From positions 1 through 35,954 of the forward strand of contig JAQBVN010000001.1 in assembly GCA_027622975.1 (NCBI GenBank): a stretch of 35,954 nt of DNA. The letters run 5' to 3'. This stretch comes from Bacteroidota bacterium (GTDB lineage: Bacteria; Bacteroidota; Bacteroidia; Flavobacteriales_D; Sanyastnellaceae). Positions 8,234-15,697 of the stretch are shown here, one piece after another. Numbering within the stretch: the stretch's first letter is position 1; the number at the start of each line of letters is the position of its first letter. The notes beneath the pieces were generated by a model. That model did no database searches. It had not been told where the DNA came from and was given only the letters and a program-made list of their open reading frames with translations. The position numbers and the translations under genes were made by a program.

Positions 8234-9988
8234 ATGGCTGGACACGCACACCACGAAGAAAGCTTCATCTCGAAGTACATCTTCTCTCAAGATCACAAGA
8301 TGATCTCCAAGCAATTCCTGATGACTGCAGTGGTCATGGGGGTCATTGCTGTGATGCTCTCCGTTTTCTTTCGATTGCAGTTGGGATGGCCCGGGGAGGG
8401 TTTTGCCATTCTTGAAACTTTCTTGGGCAAGTGGGCCCCTGGGGGAGTTTTGGACCGAAACGCGTATTTGGCGTTGGTCACCATCCACGGCACCATCATG
8501 GTGTTCTTCGTGTTAACGGGAGGCCTGTCTGGTACGTTCAGCAACTTGCTCATTCCGCTCCAAATCGGAGCAAGGGACATGGCTTCGGGATTCTTGAACA
8601 TGCTCAGCTACTGGTTCTTCGCCGTGTCAAGCGTGATCATGATTTTCTCCCTGTTTGTGGAAGGAGGTGCTGCCTCTGGAGGATGGACGGTCTACCCGCC
8701 GCTCAGTGCCCTTCCACAGGCCATGCCTGGTTCAGGAATGGGGATGACGTTGTGGTTGATTTCAATGACGCTGTTCGTGGTGAGTTCGCTGCTGGGCGGA
8801 CTGAATTACATCGTAACGGTGGTCAACTTGCGCACCAAAGGCATGAGCATGACGCGTCTTCCCCTGACGATTTGGGCGTTCTTGGTTACTGCGATTCTCG
8901 GGGTATTGTCTTTCCCTGTGCTTGTGTCGGCTGTGGTGTTGTTGCTGATGGACCGCTCCATGGGCACGGCGTTTTATCTCAGCGACATTTTCATTGGAGG
9001 CGAGGCTTTGGATGTGACTGGTGGTAGCCCCATTTTGTACCAACACTTGTTTTGGTTCTTGGGACACCCTGAGGTGTACATCGTGCTTTTGCCAGCGCTC
9101 GGCATCAGTTCTGAGGTCATAGCGACCAATTCGCGCAAACCCATCTTTGGGTACAAGGCGATGGTCGGTTCCATCTTGGGAATTGGGTTCTTGAGCTTCA
9201 TTGTGTGGGGTCACCACATGTTTGTGACTGGTATGAATCCTTTCCTTGGTTCGGTGTTTGTCTTCACCACCTTGTTGATTGCCATTCCTTCGGCAGTGAA
9301 GGCCTTCAACTACATCACAACGTTGTGGCAGGGCAACTTGCGTTTCACTCCGGCGATGTTGTTTTCGATTGGCCTCGTGAGCACGTTTGTGACTGGCGGC
9401 TTGACGGGCATCATCTTGGCTGACTCTGCCTTGGACGTGAATGTGCACGACACGTATTTTGTTGTGGCGCACTTCCACATTGTGATGGGCATGAGTGCCA
9501 TCTTCGGTATGCTCGCGGGAGTGTATCATTGGTACCCCAAGATGTTTGGGCGAATGATGAACACGAAGTTGGGATATGCCCATTTCTGGATCACGCTCGT
9601 GTGTGGTTACGGCGTGTTCTTCCCAATGCACTTTGTGGGTATGGCAGGGGCACCTCGTCGTTACTACGATTACAGTGCGTTCGAATATTTGGACTTTGTG
9701 ATGGACCTCCAGCCGATCATCTCCACGTTTGCCATCGTAGGTGCCTTGGGTCAATTGCCTTTCTTGTTCAACTTCTTCTACAGCATTTTCCGAGGCCAAG
9801 TCGCCACTGAGAATCCATGGAAGTCCAACACCTTGGAGTGGACCACACCTGTGAAGCATATGCACGGTAACTGGCCTGGGGCGTTGCCTGAAGTTCATCG
9901 TTGGGCGTATGATTACAGCAATCCCGACTTTGAGGATGATTTTGTTCCTCAAACCGTCCCTGTCAAGGCTGGCGAGTCTGCGCACTGA
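8234..9988 (+). CDS. coxA: Cytochrome c oxidase subunit I (CoxA), A1-type haem-copper oxidase
   Basis: The catalytic subunit reduces O2 to water at the haem a3-CuB site while pumping protons. All ligands are visible in the 584 residues: H85 (haem a) in TIHGTIMV; H278 and Y282 in GHPEVY, the CuB ligand with its cross-linked Tyr; H327 and H328 in WGHHMF; H413 (haem a3) and H415 (haem a) in VAHFHIVMG. E280 of the GHPEVY motif marks the A1 subtype D-channel. The ATG at 8234 is chosen over an in-frame TTG at 8228 that overlaps the coxB stop; the protein then begins MAGHAHHEESF. No subunit III or IV gene follows here. The gene is followed by an intrinsic terminator. Confidence 0.97.
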   Translation: MAGHAHHEESFISKYIFSQDHKMISKQFLMTAVVMGVIAVMLSVFFRLQLGWPGEGFAILETFLGKWAPGGVLDRNAYLALVTIHGTIMVFFVLTGGLSGTFSNLLIPLQIGARDMASGFLNMLSYWFFAVSSVIMIFSLFVEGGAASGGWTVYPPLSALPQAMPGSGMGMTLWLISMTLFVVSSLLGGLNYIVTVVNLRTKGMSMTRLPLTIWAFLVTAILGVLSFPVLVSAVVLLLMDRSMGTAFYLSDIFIGGEALDVTGGSPILYQHLFWFLGHPEVYIVLLPALGISSEVIATNSRKPIFGYKAMVGSILGIGFLSFIVWGHHMFVTGMNPFLGSVFVFTTLLIAIPSAVKAFNYITTLWQGNLRFTPAMLFSIGLVSTFVTGGLTGIILADSALDVNVHDTYFVVAHFHIVMGMSAIFGMLAGVYHWYPKMFGRMMNTKLGYAHFWITLVCGYGVFFPMHFVGMAGAPRRYYDYSAFEYLDFVMDLQPIISTFAIVGALGQLPFLFNFFYSIFRGQVATENPWKSNTLEWTTPVKHMHGNWPGALPEVHRWAYDYSNPDFEDDFVPQTVPVKAGESAH

Positions 9989-10030
9989 GAACCCCCATGT
10001 GACATCGACCCTGTGAATGGTCGGTGAAGA

Positions 10031-10058
10031 AAGCCCCGACCACGGTCGGGGCTTTTTT
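10031..10058 (+). terminator. Rho-independent terminator after coxA
   Basis: The perfect 8-bp stem GCCCCGAC/GTCGGGGC (10033-10040 and 10045-10052) has a CACG tetraloop, two flanking A-T pairs and a run of six T at 10053-10058. It ends the actB-coxA operon and separates it from ruvB. Confidence 0.93.
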
Positions 10059-10072
10059 GTGTGCGCAGGTGC

Positions 10073-10080
10073 TACCTTCG
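10073..10080 (+). promoter_or_regulatory. Probable -7 promoter box of ruvB (TACCTTCG)
   Basis: TACCTTCG differs by one base from the Bacteroidota -7 consensus TAnnTTTG. It stands just after the coxA terminator and only 5 nt before the ruvB ATG, which implies a leaderless or nearly leaderless transcript. No well-spaced -33 TTG is evident. Confidence 0.5.
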
Positions 10081-10085
10081 TCAAG

Positions 10086-11120
10086 ATGCTCCACGATGAT
10101 GAATTTGACGTGAGAAGGGAGGCCGAACAGGCTTCTGACGGCGATTTGGACCGCGTGTTGCGTCCTGCGCGCTTTGAGGACTTCACAGGTCAACGCGCGG
10201 CCATGGACAACCTTCGGGTCTTTGTCAAGGCAGCGCGCCAGAGGGGAGAGGCTTTGGACCATGTCTTGTTGCACGGCCCTCCGGGCTTGGGGAAGACAAC
10301 CTTGGCGAACATTGTTGCGAATGAAATGGGCGTCGCCATTCGAACCACGTCAGGTCCTGTCTTGGACAAGCCTGGAGATTTGGCTGGCCTGTTGACGAGT
10401 CTGGAAGAAAATGACGTGTTGTTCATTGATGAGATTCACCGTCTGTCTCCGGTTGTCGAGGAGTACCTCTACAGTGCTATGGAGGATTATCGCATTGATT
10501 TGGTGATTGACACTGGACCCAATGCGCGAACGGTTCAAATTGATCTTCATCCCTTCACGTTGGTGGGGGCCACGACGCGTTCGGGACTGTTGACGGCACC
10601 CTTACGGGCTCGTTTTGGCATCAATTTGAGGCTTCACTACTACGATGCCCAAACGTTGACTGACATCGTGGAGCGATCTTCAGGCATTCTCAACCTTGAC
10701 ATTGAGCATGCCGCTGCTTTTGAAATCGCTTCTCGAAGCAGAGGGACACCGAGAATTAGCAATGCCTTGTTGCGCAGGATTCGCGATTTTGCACAAGTCA
10801 AGGGTGATGGAAGAGTGACCCCGGAGGTGACTGCGTATGCCTTGGATGCTTTGCAGGTGGATACGTTGGGGTTGGATGACATGGACAACCGAATCCTGAC
10901 GGCGATCATTGACAAATTTGGAGGAGGCCCTGTGGGTGCCAATACCCTGGCGACAGCCATCGGTGAAAATGCCGGAACGCTTGAGGAGGTGTACGAGCCT
11001 TATTTGATTCAAGAGGGATTGTTGGTGAGGACGCCGCGTGGTCGACAGGCCACGCCACAGGCCTATGAGCATTTGGGGAGAACGCGCGCCGCGGGGTCTG
11101 GAAGTTTGTTTGACGGTTGA
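10086..11120 (+). CDS. ruvB: Holliday junction branch migration ATPase RuvB
   Basis: RuvB is the AAA+ motor that drives branch migration of Holliday junctions with RuvA. The 344-residue product has a Walker A (GPPGLGKTT, residues 64-72), a Walker B with DEIH at 115-118, a sensor 1 region (GATTRSG) and the C-terminal winged-helix domain ending near residue 330. The ATG at 10086 gives the typical acidic N-terminus; an upstream in-frame ATG at 10017 would run back through the terminator and is rejected. The gene is 1 nt from queG (TGAGATG), so the two are co-transcribed. Confidence 0.97.
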   Translation: MLHDDEFDVRREAEQASDGDLDRVLRPARFEDFTGQRAAMDNLRVFVKAARQRGEALDHVLLHGPPGLGKTTLANIVANEMGVAIRTTSGPVLDKPGDLAGLLTSLEENDVLFIDEIHRLSPVVEEYLYSAMEDYRIDLVIDTGPNARTVQIDLHPFTLVGATTRSGLLTAPLRARFGINLRLHYYDAQTLTDIVERSSGILNLDIEHAAAFEIASRSRGTPRISNALLRRIRDFAQVKGDGRVTPEVTAYALDALQVDTLGLDDMDNRILTAIIDKFGGGPVGANTLATAIGENAGTLEEVYEPYLIQEGLLVRTPRGRQATPQAYEHLGRTRAAGSGSLFDG

Positions 11121-11121
11121 G

Positions 11122-12075
11122 ATGGGCAAGACATCCTTTCAAGCCTCAGTTCGAGCTGCCTGGATTAAAGAGAAGGCTCGTGAATTGGGGTTCAGCGCCG
11201 TGGGGATCTCAGTCGCTCGGGAGTTGACCGAGGAAGCTCCGCGTTTGGAAGAATGGTTGAAGCAAGGCATGCACGGGGAGATGGCCTACATGGAGGGCCA
11301 CTTCGACAAGAGACTCGATCCCCGCAAGCTTCTCCCTGGCACACGTTCGGTGGTGAGTTTGATGTTCAACCATCACAACCCCACCTCTCCTCAAGACCCT
11401 GAGGCGCCGCGCATTGCTCAATATGCGTTGGGGGAAGATTACCACTTTGTCCTCAAGTGGAAGCTCAAAGAGTTGCTGAAATGGATGCGGGCGGAATGGG
11501 GTGATGTGGGTGGACGAGTCTACGTGGATTCTGCACCCATTTTGGAACGCGCTTGGGCGGAGCGATCCGGGCTCGGATGGATTGGAAAGCACAGTTTGCT
11601 CCTGAACAAAAACCGCGGGAGCTATTTCTTTTTGGCGGAGATGCTGCTGGACGTGGAATTGGAGCCCGACGCACCCACGACCGACCACTGCGGGACCTGC
11701 ACCCGTTGCATCGACGCATGCCCAACAGAAGCCATCATTCGACCCCACGTGGTGGATGGCAGCAAGTGCATCAGCTATTTTACCATTGAACTCAAAGGGG
11801 CGATTCCAGAGCCCGTAAAGGGGCATATGGAGAACTGGATGTTTGGTTGCGACATCTGTCAAGAGGTGTGCCCGTGGAACCGCCATTCCACGCCGACGAC
11901 CGAACCTCGGTTTGCGCCCCACCCTCGGCTGTTGGATATGTCTTATTCAGACTGGCAGGACTTGACCGAGGAAGTCTTTCGCGAAGTGTTCCGGGACAGC
12001 GCTGTGAAGCGCACCGGTTACCAAGGCTTGAAGCGAAACATGGAGTTTTTGCGCCAACCTCGAAGTGAACCTTGA
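11122..12075 (+). CDS. queG: Epoxyqueuosine reductase QueG
   Basis: QueG is the cobalamin-dependent reductase that converts epoxyqueuosine to queuosine at tRNA position 34, the last step of Q synthesis. The 317-residue protein has the N-terminal cobalamin-binding domain, the conserved VDSAPILER segment whose Asp136 corresponds to the proposed catalytic acid, and two ferredoxin-type cysteine sets: C190/C193/C196/C200, and C243/C246/C250 with C216. These form two 4Fe-4S clusters. The ATG at 11122 directly follows the ruvB stop; an open frame extending further upstream lies inside ruvB and is not used. The C-terminal HEAT-like extension found in some QueG proteins is short here. Confidence 0.95.
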   Translation: MGKTSFQASVRAAWIKEKARELGFSAVGISVARELTEEAPRLEEWLKQGMHGEMAYMEGHFDKRLDPRKLLPGTRSVVSLMFNHHNPTSPQDPEAPRIAQYALGEDYHFVLKWKLKELLKWMRAEWGDVGGRVYVDSAPILERAWAERSGLGWIGKHSLLLNKNRGSYFFLAEMLLDVELEPDAPTTDHCGTCTRCIDACPTEAIIRPHVVDGSKCISYFTIELKGAIPEPVKGHMENWMFGCDICQEVCPWNRHSTPTTEPRFAPHPRLLDMSYSDWQDLTEEVFREVFRDSAVKRTGYQGLKRNMEFLRQPRSEP

Positions 12076-12083
12076 ACAGACGA

Positions 12084-12098
12084 TCACTCTTTGAGTGA
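12084..12098. terminator. Small hairpin in the queG/small-gene convergent gap
   Basis: TCACTC-TTT-GAGTGA forms a 6-bp stem with a 3-nt loop, 9 nt after the queG stop and between converging genes. It has no T run, so it is at best a weak terminator or a processing site. Confidence 0.25.
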
Positions 12099-12141
12099 GT
12101 GAGCCTTCACAGCCTCCAGGAGCTGAACGGGTGCTCCCGCC

Positions 12142-12354
12142 TCATGATTTCATACCGTACACCGCGGAAAACGTGGTCACGATGAGTTGACTGTATTTGT
12201 GCGAATACGTTTTCAACGCCCACCTCTTGAGGGCTTCAGCATCTTCCAATGACAGCCAAGCGTAGCTCTTTTTCAGTTCCTTGGCAAAAAGCCGGCGATC
12301 AAAGCTGACGCGGGCCAAGACGGTTTGACAGAATTCCAGCATGACGATTCTCAT
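12142..12354 (-). CDS. Small uncharacterised protein, 70 aa
   Basis: This short reading frame between queG and trhO is not matched to any named family. The start ATG at 12354 gives a protein beginning MRIVMLEFCQTVLARVSFD, followed by a charged helical region (LFAKELKKSYAWLS, DAEALKRWALKTYSHKYSQ). The composition is soluble and helix-rich, with no signal peptide or membrane segment. The pattern VSFDRRLFAKELKK followed by a Leu/Trp-rich helix resembles small conserved hypotheticals of Flavobacteriia as I recall them, but this is unverified. It is convergent with queG and divergent from trhO. Coding status is supported by sensible amino-acid usage and by there being no gene on the other strand. 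Confidence 0.6.
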   Translation of the reverse strand: MRIVMLEFCQTVLARVSFDRRLFAKELKKSYAWLSLEDAEALKRWALKTYSHKYSQLIVTTFSAVYGMKS

Positions 12355-12441
12355 AAGATGTAGCCAAGATGCAACGCAAGCCGGCTCGCTTTCGTGTCCA
12401 TAGACCCAACAAATCTCAAAACGTTCCCACAAGGCGTGACG

Positions 12442-12449
12442 TACCTTTG
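12442..12449 (+). promoter_or_regulatory. -7 promoter box of trhO (TACCTTTG)
   Basis: This is a perfect match to the Bacteroidota -7 consensus TAnnTTTG, ending 7 nt before the trhO ATG at 12457. If transcription starts about 4-7 nt after the box, the 5' leader is at most a few bases. The GGAGG in between is too close to the ATG to act as a Shine-Dalgarno sequence. Confidence 0.65.
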
Positions 12450-12456
12450 GGGAGGT

Positions 12457-13503
12457 ATGAAACGTCTGCACAACATCGAAGACCGCCGCGTTCTGCTCGA
12501 ACGCATGAAGGCGGACACCCGCCCACGGACCACGTTAAGTTTTTACCGTTACGTTCACCTCGACGATCCCAAGCGAACGCGGAACGAATTGTACGAGGCG
12601 TGGGAGGGGCTTGAGGTGTTGGGGCGCACGTACGTCGCCAAGGAGGGAATCAACGCCCAAATCTCCCTCCCTACGGAACGCTTCGAGGAGTTCAAAGCGC
12701 ACATTGATTCACTGGGTTGGCTTCCCAACCTTCGGCTGAACGTGGCCGTGGAGCAGGGGAAGAGCTTCTTCAAACTCATCGTGCGCGTTCGGGAAAAGAT
12801 TGTGGCGGACGGCTTGGCGGACGGCACATTCGACGTCACCGACTGCGGCAAGCACCTCAAGGCCGAGGAATTCAACGCCCTCACCGACCGAGAGGAGACG
12901 GTGCTCGTCGACATGCGGAATTCCTACGAAAGTGAGGTGGGGCATTTCGAGGGTGCGTTTTGTCCTGACGTCAACACCTTTCGCGAGGAGATTGACATGG
13001 TGGAGGAGATGTTCCAAGACCAAAAAGACACCAACATCGTCATGTACTGCACCGGAGGAATTCGGTGTGAAAAGGCCAGCGCTTACCTCAAGCACAAAGG
13101 CTTCAAAAACGTCCACCAGCTCGAAGGCGGCATCATCGAATACACGCGTCAAGCCAAGGAAGCAGGACTGCGCAACAAATTCATCGGGAAGAACTTCGTG
13201 TTTGACGAGCGGATGGCGGAACGCATTTCCGACGACGTCATTGCCCATTGCCATACGTGCGGGGAGTCTTGCGACACGCATGTCAATTGTGGCAACCCGA
13301 CGTGCAACATCTTGATGATTCAATGCGAATCATGCCAAACCACATCCAAAGGAACGTGTTCACCGGTGTGCTTGGAATTCGTGATGTTGCCGGAGGAAGA
13401 GCAGCGGGAACGTCGGAAAGGCACAAAGGCACGTGGTGGGTTCATGCGAGGCGCCAAGGGTTTGGGCTCCACGTCGGGACCTATCCCAAGAAGTCGGCAG
13501 TGA
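12457..13503 (+). CDS. trhO: tRNA uridine(34) hydroxylase TrhO (rhodanese family, YceA)
   Basis: TrhO hydroxylates uridine 34 of tRNAs to 5-hydroxyuridine in an O2-dependent reaction. The 348-residue protein has an N-terminal UPF0176 domain (PRTTLSFYRYVHL, then VAKEGINAQISLP), a central rhodanese domain with the active-site loop CTGGIRCEK (C198, C204), and a cysteine-rich C-terminal segment with several CxxC pairs that could bind Zn. The start at 12457 gives MKRLHNIEDRRVLL, matching family N-termini, and fits the promoter box just upstream; the frame stays open back to a GTG at 12394, but that would place the promoter inside the gene. The 3' end overlaps the convergent hydrolase gene by 23 bp. 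Confidence 0.93.
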   Translation: MKRLHNIEDRRVLLERMKADTRPRTTLSFYRYVHLDDPKRTRNELYEAWEGLEVLGRTYVAKEGINAQISLPTERFEEFKAHIDSLGWLPNLRLNVAVEQGKSFFKLIVRVREKIVADGLADGTFDVTDCGKHLKAEEFNALTDREETVLVDMRNSYESEVGHFEGAFCPDVNTFREEIDMVEEMFQDQKDTNIVMYCTGGIRCEKASAYLKHKGFKNVHQLEGGIIEYTRQAKEAGLRNKFIGKNFVFDERMAERISDDVIAHCHTCGESCDTHVNCGNPTCNILMIQCESCQTTSKGTCSPVCLEFVMLPEEEQRERRKGTKARGGFMRGAKGLGSTSGPIPRSRQ

Positions 13504-14269
13504 CCTCGAAGAATTCGTCGGGCGCCTCGGCGTGAAGCCAATGACCGGCACCTTGGATGGTGTGATGGTCCATTTGCACAAACTGCGCTTCAAACAGATT
13601 CAAGTCTTCATCACTCACGTAGGTGCTTTTGCCACCGCGAATGAACATGGCAGGAAGTGTGTTCATTCCTCCTTCAATGGCCCCGACAATGTCTGCCAAA
13701 GCAGCCTGCAGAACAGGGACGTTGAACCTCCAAGCAAAACCACCTGCTTTCTCTCTGTGCAATCCTTTCATGAGAAAGGGCACGATGACGTCGCCTTCGG
13801 CACCGAGATGACTTCTGAGAATCCCCTCGACTTCTTGGCGGCTCTGAGCTCGGGTGGGATGGGTGGCAATCAATGCGTCAAAGATGGGTCCGTGATGAGG
13901 GGTGTAGGCACGTGAGGCAATGTCCGCAACCACAATTTTGTCCAACCGATCGGGATGATTCTCGGCCATGAGCAGGGTTGTTTTCCCCCCCATGCTGTGA
14001 CCGAGGAGGCTGACTTTGTCCAACCCATGAGCATCCAAAAAAGCCAGTACATCCTCTGCCATGGCAGAATAGGAGTGGACGGGGTGGTGCGGACTTTTCC
14101 CATGGTTTCGGGCGTCTAGCATCCAAACGTGATGGGTGGCCGCGTAGCGCTTTCCGAGGGTTTGCCAATTGTCCGAACTCCCCAACAGGCCATGCAGAAT
14201 CACCAAATGAGAGGCAGAAGGTCCGGATTCTGCGGGAAGGTGACGCGCGTGAAGGGAAACTGACGACAT
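13481..14269 (-). CDS. Alpha/beta hydrolase (YbfF-like esterase)
   Basis: This 262-residue alpha/beta-fold hydrolase resembles the YbfF-type acyl esterase group. It shows the oxyanion-region motif ILHGLLGSSDNW (residues 24-35), the nucleophile elbow GHSMGG with Ser92, and a C-terminal GHWLHAEAP supplying the catalytic His. There is no signal peptide, so it should be cytoplasmic. The substrate cannot be told from sequence; short acyl esters or acyl-CoA thioesters are typical of the group. The ATG at 14269 lies 13 nt after the pdxJ stop, so it is the second gene of a pdxJ operon. The stop (TAG) lies within the end of convergent trhO. Confidence 0.88.
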   Translation of the reverse strand: MSSVSLHARHLPAESGPSASHLVILHGLLGSSDNWQTLGKRYAATHHVWMLDARNHGKSPHHPVHSYSAMAEDVLAFLDAHGLDKVSLLGHSMGGKTTLLMAENHPDRLDKIVVADIASRAYTPHHGPIFDALIATHPTRAQSRQEVEGILRSHLGAEGDVIVPFLMKGLHREKAGGFAWRFNVPVLQAALADIVGAIEGGMNTLPAMFIRGGKSTYVSDEDLNLFEAQFVQMDHHTIQGAGHWLHAEAPDEFFEVTADFLG

Positions 14270-14282
14270 GGGCTTGGAGGAG

Positions 14283-15005
14283 TCAATCCCAAGGGATGAG
14301 GCAGCCTTTGTACTGCGCCACAGCATTGGCCATGCCCAGTTCAAGGGCATCACTGATCAATGCGTGGCCAATGCTCACCTCCTGCAGGTGAGGCACATTC
14401 ATGGCAAAGTCTCGCAGGTTTTGGAGGTTCAAATCGTGACCGGCGTTGACACCCAATCCGGCTTCGTGAGCCCACAATGCGGCCTCGGCAAAAGGGTGGG
14501 CGGCTCCTGCCCCCAAACGAACATAGGATTGGGCGTAGGGTTCTGTGTAAAGCTCGATGCGATGGGCTCCAACGTGGGCGGCAGCTTCGATCTGGGCGCG
14601 GTCTGTTTCAATGAAGAGAGAGGTTCGAATGCCTCGGTCGGTGAACGTTTTCAAGATGTCAGCGAGCCAATCTCGATGGTGGGTGACCTTCCAACCCGCT
14701 TGGCTCGTAAGCACCTCCGGAGCGTCTGGAACGAGGGTGACTTGGTCGGGTTGAACGTCACAGACCAAATCGATGAAATCAGCCGTGGGATAGCCTTCAA
14801 CATTGAATTCGGTGTGAACGACTTCCTTCAAATCACGAACATCTTGATAGGTGATGTGTCGAGCATCGGGCCTTGGATGCACTGTGATGCCATCGGCGCC
14901 AAATCCCTGAATTCGAACCGCAGAACGCACGACGTTGGGTTCGTCTCCGCCCCTCGCATTGCGCAGGGTGGCAATTTTGTTTACGTTGACGCTGAGCCTT
15001 GTCAT
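14283..15005 (-). CDS. pdxJ: Pyridoxine 5'-phosphate synthase PdxJ
   Basis: PdxJ condenses 1-deoxyxylulose 5-phosphate with 3-amino-2-oxopropyl phosphate to form pyridoxine 5'-phosphate (DXP-dependent vitamin B6 pathway). The 240 residues form a TIM barrel with the family signatures LSVNVNKIATLRNARGG at the N-terminus, GITVHPRPDARHI, the EFNVEGYP strand, and the C-terminal VNAGHDLN and SIGHALI motifs. The ATG at 15005 is set by the conserved MTRLSVNVNK start. The gene is divergent from the CBS-domain gene, with 33 bp between the two start codons, and is followed by the hydrolase gene 13 nt on. Confidence 0.96.
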   Translation of the reverse strand: MTRLSVNVNKIATLRNARGGDEPNVVRSAVRIQGFGADGITVHPRPDARHITYQDVRDLKEVVHTEFNVEGYPTADFIDLVCDVQPDQVTLVPDAPEVLTSQAGWKVTHHRDWLADILKTFTDRGIRTSLFIETDRAQIEAAAHVGAHRIELYTEPYAQSYVRLGAGAAHPFAEAALWAHEAGLGVNAGHDLNLQNLRDFAMNVPHLQEVSIGHALISDALELGMANAVAQYKGCLIPWD

Positions 15006-15008
15006 CCC

Positions 15009-15016
15009 TACCTTTG
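15009..15016 (+). promoter_or_regulatory. -7 promoter box for the CBS-nadK-bam operon (TACCTTTG)
   Basis: This perfect TAnnTTTG lies 22 nt before the ATG at 15039. A TTG at 14986-14988 stands 20 nt upstream, the expected spacing for the Bacteroidota -33 element. This is the best-formed promoter in the window and probably drives the whole CBS-to-murI run. Confidence 0.7.
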
Positions 15017-15026
15017 GGTATTCACG

Positions 15027-15034
15027 CGAAAATA
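15027..15034 (-). promoter_or_regulatory. Probable -7 promoter box of pdxJ (TATTTTCG)
   Basis: On the minus strand TATTTTCG matches TAnnTTTG except for one base and ends 21 nt before the pdxJ ATG. It interleaves with the plus-strand box at 15009-15016, so the two divergent promoters overlap. Confidence 0.45.
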
Positions 15035-15038
15035 CGTC

Positions 15039-15689
15039 ATGCGCGCTCAGAGAATTCTGTCGATGGACCTTCCAGTCCTGATGTTGACCGACCCAGTCCA
15101 TCGGGCGCTTGCGCTGATGGATGAACTCAAGCTCGCCCACTTGGCTGTGGTCGAGGAGGATGTCTTCAAGGGGACGGTGTCTGAGTCGTCTTTGCTCGAG
15201 CATGATGATGACGCGCTCATCGCGGAGGTGCCGTTTTCTCAGGAGTCTTTGTCCCCGGATGTCCACATTTATGACATTGTGGCTCGCATGGCCTGGTCCG
15301 AGGTAGACATGTTGCCCGTGGTCCAGGAAGGCTTGTATCTGGGGGCGGTGGATCGTTCGGGGGTGTTGAAATTTTTGGCCAAACGCGCGGGCTGGGGCTT
15401 TCCCGGCAGCGCGATCGTCTTGGAGATTCTGCCCAAGGATTTGAGTCCAACAGCGTTGATGCGCATTGTAGAGGCAGACGGGGCTCAGGTCACCAGTTTC
15501 AACGTGGCTCCTCTCGAGAACAGTGAATTGCTTGAAGTCACATTCAAAGTCAACACCGAAGAAATCGAGTCGCTGCTCGCGACGTTGCGTCGTCACGATT
15601 ACCACGTGCAAAGTTTTTACAATGCCCCAGAAGTGGAAGATGAAATGAGAGCGCGATTTGATGCTTTCATGCGTTTTCTCAATCCCTGA
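15039..15689 (+). CDS. CBS-domain protein with C-terminal ACT-like region
   Basis: This 216-residue soluble protein has two CBS repeats (about residues 8-60 and 68-125: VLMLTDPVHRALALMDELKL, and DVHIYDIVARMAWSEVDMLPV). These are followed by a C-terminal ACT-like region (about 128-200: SAIVLEILPKDLSPTALMRI, then a TFKVNTEEIESLLATLRR helix). CBS pairs usually sense adenosyl ligands, but the ligand here is unknown. In Bacteroidota such a gene commonly sits immediately before nadK, as here (gap 8 nt), which suggests a link to nucleotide state or NADP supply; that is inference. The ATG at 15039 is chosen because the upstream open frame runs antisense through pdxJ and the promoter lies in between. 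Confidence 0.85.
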   Translation: MRAQRILSMDLPVLMLTDPVHRALALMDELKLAHLAVVEEDVFKGTVSESSLLEHDDDALIAEVPFSQESLSPDVHIYDIVARMAWSEVDMLPVVQEGLYLGAVDRSGVLKFLAKRAGWGFPGSAIVLEILPKDLSPTALMRIVEADGAQVTSFNVAPLENSELLEVTFKVNTEEIESLLATLRRHDYHVQSFYNAPEVEDEMRARFDAFMRFLNP

Positions 15690-15697
15690 TTGGCCCC

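Noticed and set aside
8762-10186. A 474-codon minus-strand open frame opposite coxA
   Set aside because: It is the shadow of coxA, runs through the coxA terminator and into ruvB, and shows no protein-like pattern.
12451-12456. GGAGG as a Shine-Dalgarno site for trhO
   Set aside because: It abuts the ATG with almost no spacer, and the other genes in the window show no consistent SD sequences.
14268-15038. N-terminal extension of the CBS protein by about 257 codons
   Set aside because: This part is antisense to pdxJ and lies upstream of the best promoter in the window. The ATG at 15039 begins the CBS fold directly.
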